Shown: positions 56,336-64,000 of the stretch, in pieces
How positions within the stretch are numbered: the stretch's first letter is position 1
Layout: every line of letters begins with the position of its first letter
DNA from: Hirundichthys speculiger
Taxonomy: Eukaryota > Chordata > Actinopteri > Beloniformes > Exocoetidae
Assembly: GCA_018398805.1 (NCBI GenBank)
Contig: JAGFBZ010000559.1
Location: 186,001-250,000, forward strand
Reading direction: 5' to 3'
DNA: 64,000 nucleotides
Notes under the pieces: model-generated
Seen by the model: the letters and a program-made list of their open reading frames with translations, nothing else
Database searches by the model: none
What the model was told of the DNA's origin: nothing
Program-made: the position numbers and the translations under genes

Positions 56336-57561
56336 TAAATAATGAACACTGGAACCTGAAAAGTGAGCTGAATATACACTTTGATTCTTCCAAGAACAAT
56401 TAAAACAAATGTGGTTGAGCATAACTACATATAAATCAAAGTTACGTAAAGAGGTGGAGATGGACAAATGTGGGACATGTGTCATCACTTGCTCTGTCTG
56501 GTCTGTGTGTCTGGCAGGTCTCTCAGAGTCTCCAGACCAGTACTAACTGGTCCCCCAGCAGCTTCTTCCCCACTACAGTCACTTTGCTAAACAGTTGAAC
56601 ACTGTAACTGTAGACTGGGACATTTCCAGCAACTACAATGATCCTTTTCTTTTTTTCATTATGCACTACTATTTATTGTGCATAAGCAGACACCTCTACT
56701 TTATCTGTATACAGTCCTTCTTACTATTTATCACCTCACATACCAGAGAGACAAACACTGCCAGGAAATAATTCCTTATATGTGTTTATGTACTTGGGGC
56801 CATTGAAGCGCATCCTCCCATCCCTACTTTTAGATACGCCCCCCTGCGTAGGTCCAGAATAGAGGTGGTCTAAACAAAGAGGGATGATTCATTCAAAAAA
56901 GGAGGCGGACCCAACCGTGATGTCATCTGTGGCGGTTCGATCCAGATCACAGAACAGTTTGCTGAACACCTGCGGATGCCGTTAAAACCCATGAAAAATA
57001 CTAGTAAAGGACTCGGAGAGTGCAGACCTCCGCCAAGCACAACACTTCTCTTTTATAGCAATTTACAGATTTTGATAAAATCCGCGTTCTGGATCAGATC
57101 CGGTGCGAGTTATGATTTAATAAATGTTTTTTAGTCCATCCTAAAATCACAAAAATGTTCCTACTGAGAAACCTGACAACATTTAGTAGTTTAACCAGTC
57201 ACCAATTAGGTCACAAGGCCTAGATGTCCATTAAAGTGATTGAAAGAAATAGTGTAATTTGTTATCCGTTGGCCAATGTATCATTTGGATTCCGTTATGA
57301 AACACCCATGGAAAGTGGAAGTGAAGATAGCGGAGATAATGAAGGCAAGTAGAAAGCCTAAGTTCAACGATGAAGAGCTGGACATTGACTTGCACCGCAG
57401 TGAGAGGTGGTGGGCTGAGTACAGCCTCAGTGTGAGTGAAAGGGTGTTTAAGTCAATGGGAGGATGAGCATAGAGGTGGAATGGACAGGGAACGCCTACA
57501 TTTTAAGGTTGCTCCATCTAGCGCACGTCTCTACAGTGAAGGCGTGTAGAGAGGAGACTTA
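56336..57561. repeat. Old interspersed repeat material, unassigned
   Basis: GGACTCGGAGAGTGCAGACC and TCCGCCAAGCACAAC (57009-57045) with TCTGGATCAGATCCGG (57087) is a phrase I recognise from dispersed fish repeats. The open frame at 57276-57467 is charged but matches nothing I know. Confidence 0.4.
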
Positions 57562-58357
57562 GGGCCAATTCCAATTCCTCCCTTAACCCTCAATCTCAAC
57601 CCTCGCCCTTAACCCTCAATTTTTGGCCCTCAATCTTAACCCTCGAAAGTAAATGTAAGGGCTAGCTTGTGACTTAGAAATAACACACCCCTTGAGTGCA
57701 GTTACGTCTTCAGACTGAAATGTATCAGAGCCGTGTTGTCTCTGTATTTCCTGAAATGACACAGGGATAATATTGAAAAGAGCGCCGTATATTCTCCAAA
57801 TAATATTAGCAAATAACACAATAGAGGATACATTATTCAGTCCTCCGTCGCTACACAACAAGGTATACAAGTAACGTGAAGCGGCCCTGGACCGCTGACG
57901 GGACCGGGACCCCCCGGACCACCGACGAGTACAACATGAAGCCGACCGGGACCGTCGACGGGACCGCCGGTCCGGCAGCAAACATCATAAAGTAAAAAAA
58001 TAATTGTTACGCAACAATGATGTTAATCCATTGAAAAAAATCTCAAACAAACACAATAAAATGGTTTCGTAACATTTATATCTTTAAGATATACGAAGAT
58101 ACTTACGTTTGTAGTTAGCTTTTTTTGTCACCATCCTTTTCGAAGATGTCTTGGCTAAATTACCCAGTGCCTTCTGGGTAGCCCTTACTTCCAAGGGTGG
58201 TGTCGGAAAATCTCAATTTTGAGGGCGATACAGCCCTCAAACTCATCCCTCAACTTGACTTTCTAAGAACTGGGACAGAACTTGCACTTAGCGGGAGCGC
58301 GCATTTTTGAGATTGAGGGTTGAGATTGAGGGTTAAGGGAGGAATTGGAATTCACCC
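57562..58357. mobile_element. PIF/Harbinger-like MITE, 796 bp
   Basis: Flanked by TTA at 57559-57561 and 58358-58360. Left end GGGCCAATTCCAATTCCTCC and right end GGAGGAATTGGAATTCACCC are inverted over about 35 bp, with TTAACCCTCAATCTCAACCC continuing the repeat. The TTA target and GG-start ends fit PIF/Harbinger. The interior has a GC-rich GGGACCG-repeat patch (57880-57970) and no transposase. Confidence 0.85.
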
Positions 58358-58526
58358 TTAAATCAACTGCAGAATGCACACAGCTTGAAATGCACACAAC
58401 TGTTTGCACACAACTCTTATGTGGGTGGGAAAATCGAGCCCAAGTGAATAAAGCTTATTCTGATACATGGTGTTTCTATGCAAACCTCTGAATGACCCTT
58501 TCTGTTGCATCTCGCTGTCTCTTCAG

Positions 58527-59614
58527 AACTCCCACAGCAACATGTCGTTAATAAGGAGGAGTTTCTCATCTACCAGCAGCTCTGTAAGCTGGAGAGGAGC
58601 TGCTGTTTGGACCAGGAGGAACCAGAGCCACAGCTGGAGCTCTGTGTCAGTCAGGACAGAGAGCAGCTTCAGCTGAGGGAAGAAGGAGATACCTTTATGG
58701 AGATTTCTCCTGATGAGGAAAGAGACCATGATGAACCGGAACCAAACAGAGACCGGCTCCTCTCTGGTCATTCCTCTGTACCTGAGAACCAGGACCGGGA
58801 CAGAAACCAATATGACGTTTCACAATCAGCCAGAACTGATTCAGAGTCACTGAAGGGACATCACAGAAACCAAAAAAACAAAGATGACAGCTGTCTCACT
58901 TCAGAGAGTCAGTGTGGTACTAAAAAAGGTAAAAAGTCATTAAAATGTGATGTTTGTGGTGAAGAGTTTAGGTTCTATCGTTCAATGGAACAGCATTACT
59001 ACATCCACGCAGATCAAAGGCCGTATTCTTGCCAATTGTGTGGGAAAGGTTTCAAAAAAAAGGCACATTTGGAAGGGCACAACAGAGTCCATACTGGTGA
59101 GAAACCGTATACCTGCAAAACATGTGGGAAAAGTTTCAAAAGTATGCACTACCTGCAGATCCATGTCAGAATCCACACAGGTGAGAAGCCGTACTCTTGC
59201 AAAACGTGTGGAGCAAGATTCAAGTCGCACTATGAAACGAAGGCCCATGAAAGAAGCCACACAGATGACAGACAGTATTCTTGTGAAATATGTGGAAGTT
59301 GTTTTAAATACTACTCTGGATGGAGTGTTCACGTTAGAGACCACACAGGTGAGAGGTCGTGTTATTGTGAAAAATGTGGGAAAACTTTCAGAGATAATGA
59401 GAAGCTGGTGCGCCACATCAGGACCCATACAGGTGAGAAGCCGTTTCCATGTGAGACATGTGGAAAAGGTTTTGTCTCCAAGTATGCGTTGTCTGTGCAT
59501 GTAAGAATTCACACAGGTGAAAAACCGTATTCTTGTAAAGTATGTGGGAAAGGTTTCTCTCAGAGTGGTCACGTGACTGTTCACGAGAAGAAGCACAGAG
59601 ATGAGATGCTGTGA
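58527..59614 (+). CDS. C2H2 zinc-finger protein, finger exon (8 fingers)
   Basis: This exon follows a TGTCTCTTCAG acceptor in phase 1 (the first codon, GAA, needs a G from the previous exon) and runs to a TGA stop at 59612-59614, about 362 codons. It opens with LPQQHVVNKEEFLIYQQLCK and QEEPEPQLELC, an acidic module shared with locus 1, then a variable acidic/polar region. Eight fingers follow: CDVC, CQLC, CKTC, CKTC, CEIC, CEKC, CETC and CKVC starts, all with intact C2H2 ligands. Linkers before fingers 2, 5 and 6 deviate (ADQRPY, TDDRQY, TGERSC). It is likely a nuclear DNA-binding transcription regulator, target unknown. No ATG exon was found nearby; the only first exon of this type in the window is at 41685 and is frameshifted. 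Confidence 0.82.
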
Positions 59615-59824
59615 GAACCCAGATTCATGTTTAACGTGTTGTCCAGCACTTCAACATGCATGAGAAGTGGTACCCCTGAAATATTTGTGTTAAAATCAGT
59701 GATGGAAAGTTTGGAAAACAAATCAGGACAGGGCAGTACGCCCTCAAGTCTTACTTTAGCTTTATTTTATAACCCTGTAGATGACTAACAACGTTTTTCC
59801 TGCAAATGTGCTCAATGAACTTTA

Positions 59825-59830
59825 ATTAAA
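59825..59830 (+). terminator. Possible poly(A) signal ATTAAA
   Basis: The common variant hexamer lies 211 bp after the zinc-finger stop. It is AT-rich in context, so only suggestive. Confidence 0.35.
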
Positions 59831-60154
59831 AGAGTATACATCTAAGTTTTTAAAATGCTTGAAGCATGCATGTGACTTTCCATCTGCAATGCTTCAGATA
59901 ATTTGCACAGTGAAATGTCACCAAGTCCTGTAATCTGAACAGACCAACAATCGACCAACTTTAAAGTCACGTAGTCTGAAAAGAGCTTGAAGGTGTCCTG
60001 GACTATCTGGTACCAGGTAGGCGTGTAACCATCCATCCATCTACATTGATACATTGATTCAATGATGAATGATCCAGTTGTATCGATGAGACATCAAGAT
60101 GTGTGATTCTCATCAAAACAAGTTATCAAGTGGCCTTTTGTATTTTTGTATTTT

Positions 60155-60258
60155 TTTCTAAGGGTTGTGGGCTGGGAGTCGAGCCTGCGACTGCTGCAGG
60201 ACTGTATCCTCTTTTAAAAGGCCAGCTGCCCTGACCACTGCACTACTGGGGTGGTCTG
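60155..60258 (-). mobile_element. tRNA-derived SINE fragment
   Basis: The minus strand has CAGTGGTCAGGGCAGCTGGC, then CAGTCGCAGGCTCGACTCCC (B-box-like) and AGCCCACAACCC, parallel to the intron 1 SINE. Truncated. Confidence 0.65.
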
Positions 60259-60918
60259 CCTTTTTGCAGTTTTTAATGTTATTGAAGCAACATGTCTCCT
60301 TATTAAACTATCTTGTGAAAACATGAGATGATATTTTAGTTTCTCACTGTGATTTGATGTGAGCAGAAGTGATTTTTGGAGAAGTGATTATTAAAATCAA
60401 CATATGATACTGTCTAAATCACATCAAGGCAGACTTACTAATATATGCAAACATTTAATCACCATCCATTTAATCGATGTAATATCGTATCGTGATATAA
60501 GACTGGATTTTAGTGATATAATTAACTTGATTAGAAGTGTGTCTAAATGAAGGCTTGAGGAACACAAGTGAGGAAAATGACCAAGAACCATGTCTTTAAA
60601 GACTGATGAATTAATGATGTACTTCTTGCTTAGAAAAAAAAGAACATTTGTCATATGTTTCAGGTATAAGATCTTTTTTTTTGTTCTTAAGTTGTTGTCT
60701 AACATCCTCTGTTGTATCCAGCGTAAAAGTAAACCTGTGGTGGTTTATTATATCCTCTGAAGATGTAGAACAGGGCTCTCCAACTCCAGTCCTCGAGGAC
60801 CACTGTGCTGAATATCTCAGGTCTGGAATATGTTTGCTCTTTATGATGCGCATGTGACCACATTATAGCTGCCACTTGTATCCTACATTTGTTTGGTTTG
60901 TCAGTTTAGCACATCCTC

Positions 60919-60942
60919 AAAAAAAAAAAAAAAAAAAAAAAA
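60919..60942. repeat. Poly(A) tract
   Basis: A run of about 24 A, with no recognised retroelement body directly upstream. Confidence 0.9.
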
Positions 60943-61389
60943 TACTCCATACATAAGACCCAATATTCATTGAAACACTAGAGGCATGAGTGTACCTCAG
61001 TTTAGCAGATGCTCTTCTGCAGTTACGGCCTTTAAATACCGTACAACCGCTCGCTGTGGTGTTGGTTTTGTTGAACTATGGTGGCAGCCTGATGCAACAA
61101 GTCGCCAAACATCATGTTATGAGTTATGAAAAATACTCTTTTTCAATTTCCGACATGAAACAAACTCCTATCATAAAGACACTGATTTCATGGTCTAACA
61201 TAACATCTCCAAAGATGGTGGTGGTTTTTTTTCTGGGTGTGACCACAACAAAAACAGAATAGCTTCTTCCATGTCACTTCCTGTATATGGTTGTACTTTT
61301 GACTCCGGGTTTGCATTCTGCCCCCAAGAGGAGGCCGCCGGTATTACACGTACTACGAACGGACATTATCGCCTGGTCAGACTGCAAGT

Positions 61390-61570
61390 TTATTAACGAC
61401 TCAGATGTTTCCTACAACAACACACCTGATTCAGATGAACTGATCACCATCAGCTTGTCATCCAGGTCGGTTAATGACCCATTTATTTATATCAGGGGTG
61501 CTGAAGCAGGAAGTCAGTGGAGGACATGTAGGACAGCTGGGCTCAGGACTGGATTTGGACACCCCCGGTG
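61390..61570. mobile_element. Degenerate relative of the 34172-34430 hAT MITE
   Basis: ACACACCTGATTCAGATGAA, GGGTGCTGAAGCAGGAAGTC and CAGGACTGGATTTGGACACC, then CCCGG, reproduce the core and right end of that family. The left end is lost. Confidence 0.65.
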
Positions 61571-61676
61571 TAAAGAACATGTAGCATTAAAATCTACAAA
61601 ACTGGCATACTGAAAATATACTGTAACCTGTTTTAATCAGTTTTATAATAAAATTTGACAACAGAAACTCCAGACT

Positions 61677-61708
<32 letters not shown>

Positions 61709-61746
61709 GTTATTATTACTATTATTATTATTATTATTATTATTAT
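61677..61746. repeat. (ATT)n microsatellite
   Basis: About 23 trinucleotide units with two interruptions (GTT, ACT). Confidence 0.97.
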
Positions 61747-63415
61747 CCTTTTTTTTCTCCCTCTCAGTTCAACACACAACCTGATTTTACGTAAAGAATT
61801 CAACTTTACTACTGCTGTAATTTTACACTTGAAAAATGTCAGTCTTTTCTGATGAAAACACACATTTTCAAAAGCATGAAGAGCGATGTTGCTATGGTTT
61901 CAGTCGGTTTCAGTGAGTCAATTGGTGGGGTACATCATGAGTCCTGGTGAAATGAACATATCTGAATTTGCTAGAAACTTCCTCATCCATGTAATGATGG
62001 GAAACATTCAGTTATTCAGACACTAAAGACAGAAACTCACTGGAAGGTTCTGCACTATCAGGACATTTTAGATGTTTGTCAAGTTTTCTAATAAAAAAAA
62101 AAATCCATTTTGGCTCATATTATTCAATTTCTGTTCATTTGTAAATATTAAGGTCACACCAAAGGTCATCTCAAGTAACAAGTCAGTGTCTGGAGGAGGT
62201 TGACTGATCTGAATAAATAAAAATGACTAATACAGGCTCTTAACCAGAGCTCTGAGTTACATTTATCCTAGACTCAGAGACAAAAGTAGCTCAGTTATTT
62301 CTTTTACGTGAGAGAACGTGAACACATCTCAGCAGAATTCATGGAAAACTACAATTACAGCTGATCATGTTATAACCTGATTTTTGTTGTTTTCTCGCTC
62401 ATCTCTTTTTCACATTTCTTTTTCACATGTCCTGTACTTTCTCACTGAAGCTCATGATGATAAATGTTACAATCAGCAAGTTTTTTTTACTGAACAAATG
62501 TTCATGGTCTTTACTTTCCCACTGAATGTCCTTGGAGGGCTGATAGATAAAATATTTCTGTCCCGTCAGTCAGGTCTGATACATTAGATACACACCCGAA
62601 ACAACACTCATTCATGTTGTTTAACACACTCATGACCTGGACAGTGGTTGGTCCGTCTATCTTTATGAGGACACAGGGATAAATTTATGTTTCATTTAAA
62701 TGTGGGGAGGGTTTCCTACTCGACTGATATTTTTCACCATGCATGTGTCAGCGTATCGGACGGTAAAGACCGTTCAAGGATTCCTGCTCTGACACAGATC
62801 TCAGGCACTGAAAGTTGTAGATTAGTGAAAGGAATGTAAACCTGGCACGCTGGGGTCGGTACTATTTGATACTACACTTTAAGAAGGTTCAAAAGGATGA
62901 ATAGAAAAAAGCCAAACATCCTTGATAAACAGACAGTTTTAGTTTGTTAGAGGAGTTAAATTCTCTATTCAAAACAATCGTCCGCTCGCCCAGTTGATCA
63001 AATACCAGCGAAGACCTTGACTCCCCCAGAGACACAATATGCTAAACAAAAAGATAAAAACTACAAGTATCTAGTCAGATTCAGCCGGTGCAGTCCAGGC
63101 TGTACAAACAGACGTGTCATTGGAGACGAAAAGGTTTTGTGACTTCAGCTGGTGCTCCTGTTAAACACACAACACAATAAAAGGTTTTCCTTGAATATCA
63201 TTAATATTTCCTTCAGATTTAGAGCCATTTCCTTATCAGACTTCTCTGTCTTCATTCTCTTTCTCTGCATGTGTCTGACTGACCAGGAGCCTCCTGAACT
63301 AAAAACTACAAACAAAAAACTGGCGTATGTCATTCTCCAGGGTTCTTCAGGCGTACACACTTTTTTAACCAATATATTTATTGATTTTGCTGTGTAAATA
63401 CACAAATACCAGATG
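61747..63415. other. No gene seen
   Basis: AT-rich sequence. Short open frames only, no recognised termini or motifs. Confidence 0.4.
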
Positions 63416-63492
63416 TTTTGGTCTATAAGTCGCCTTTTTTTTAGTCGTTTGGCTGGTCCTGAGACTTATATTTTGAAGTGACTTATATATCA
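63416..63492. mobile_element. ATAAGTCGC-type transposon terminus
   Basis: TCTATAAGTCGCCTTTTTTT and GAGACTTATATTTTGAAGTG with ACTTATATATC repeat the ATAAGTC motif in both directions, as seen in the end regions of a common fish DNA-transposon group. It sits 120 bp upstream of the pogo-like start at 63610 and is probably the 5' end of that element. Confidence 0.5.
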
Positions 63493-63609
63493 AAAATATT
63501 CTCCATGTCTCCATGACAACAACAGGACATCATCTACACTCATGACATCTGAACACTGATACTGAAAACAATGACAAGAGTAAACCATAAAGACTGAGAG
63601 AACACAAAT

Positions 63610-64000
63610 ATGACTCCAAAAAGAAAAAGCTCTGCTGCAGAATTTAAACTTAAGATGGAGGAACGAGTCCACAGATGGAGGAACGAGTCCACAGATGGAG
63701 GAACGGGTCCACAGATGGAGGAACGAGTCCACAGATGGAGGAACGGGTCCACAGATGGAGGAACGAGTCCACAGATGGAGGAACGAGTCCACAGATGGAG
63801 GAACGAGTCCACAGATGGAGGAACGAGTCAACAGATGGAGGAACAGGTCCACAGATGGAGGAACGGTTCCACAGATGGAGGGACGAGTCCACAGATGGAG
63901 GGACGAGTCCACAGATGGAGAGACGAGTCCACAGATGGAGGAACGGTTCCACAGATGGAGGAACGGGTCCACAGATGGAGGAACGAGTCCACAGATGGAG
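63610..64000 (+). pseudogene. pogo-like transposase start fused to a 20-bp minisatellite (partial)
   Basis: The ATG at 63610 opens MTPKRKSSAAEFKLKMEERV, resembling the KRRSY.A.FKLK helix-turn-helix start of pogo/Tigger-type transposases. From codon 16 on, the frame is the tandem repeat at 63655. Three 20-bp units make 60 bp, so the frame encodes a 20-residue repeat, MEERVHRWRNESTDGGTSPQ with variants, and stays open to the window end. The HRWR within the repeat recalls the VRRWR often seen in these domains. The rest of the transposase may lie beyond 64000. Identification is by motif memory only. Confidence 0.5.
63655..64000 (+). repeat. 20-bp minisatellite, 17 or more copies, continuing past the window
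   Basis: The unit ATGGAGGAACGAGTCCACAG repeats in exact 20-bp register from 63655 to the edge. Variants are limited to a few positions (GAGT/GGGT/GGTT, GGAAC/GGGAC/AGAC, CAAC). All three forward frames are open. Confidence 0.97.

Larger units (their letters stand above)
59615..60905. repeat. 3' flank of zinc-finger locus 2 with SINE and hAT fragments
   Basis: Near 60015-60060 GGCGTGTAACCATCCATCC and near 60455-60500 CATTTAATCGATG...ATATCGTATCGTGAT look like the two ends of an old hAT copy with a SINE inside. At 60775-60830 CTCCAACTCCAGTCCTCGAG is a fragment of the MITE family at 34172. No gene. Confidence 0.45.

Noticed and set aside
58982..59596. 204-codon minus-strand frame over the zinc-finger exon
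   Set aside because: It is the antisense shadow of the C2H2 array, caused by its periodic codons.
63490..63972. 160-codon minus-strand frame with SFLHLWTRSSICGLVP repeats
   Set aside because: It is the reverse shadow of the 20-bp minisatellite; the + strand has the transposase-like start.

Overview
The window is a vertebrate nuclear genome fragment, almost certainly from a ray-finned (percomorph-type) teleost. The signs are small intron-split genes separated by dense young and decayed repeats, the teleost-style lineage-expanded C2H2 zinc-finger genes, and abundant hAT, Tc1/mariner, piggyBac, Harbinger and pogo-like elements with tRNA-derived SINEs and long microsatellites. It is not bacterial: most open frames here are chance or repeat-derived.

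The one fully convincing intact gene is a beta-1,4-galactosyltransferase 3 (b4galt3) gene on the + strand. Six coding exons lie between 27610 and 38401 and give a 383-residue Golgi type II membrane enzyme. A CpG-rich block with a good splice donor at 8580-9460 is a candidate promoter and non-coding first exon. The 3' UTR runs to a poly(A) signal at 40008. Its introns hold nested transposons; the best case is a 1.5-kb piggyBac copy inside a hAT MITE in intron 5.

To the right lies a zinc-finger cluster. The first locus (41685-49916) has a recognisable N-terminal exon and about 14 C2H2 fingers, but it is broken by four single-base frameshifts, a lost zinc-ligand cysteine and a merged finger, so I call it a pseudogene. 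An orphan finger fragment survives at 52588-52655. The second locus (58527-59614) has one intact exon with 8 C2H2 fingers whose first exon is not evident.

Left of b4galt3 (1-8500) there are two weak minus-strand candidate exons of an unrecognised gene. The rest is repeats: a Tc1 transposase relic split by a 298-bp insertion, a pogo transposase relic, and a composite repeat interrupted by two hAT elements. Between 8.5 and 27 kb lie several hAT elements with clean 8-bp target duplications, a LINE relic, a 1.2-kb element carrying a near-perfect hairpin and a SINE, and several minisatellites. The right end (63610-64000) holds an open frame that starts like a pogo-family transposase and runs straight into a 20-bp minisatellite continuing past the window.

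I see no RNA gene, CRISPR, operon or defence system. The most informative features are the nested insertions, several of which restore a reading frame or a paralogous empty site when removed, and the decaying zinc-finger array.
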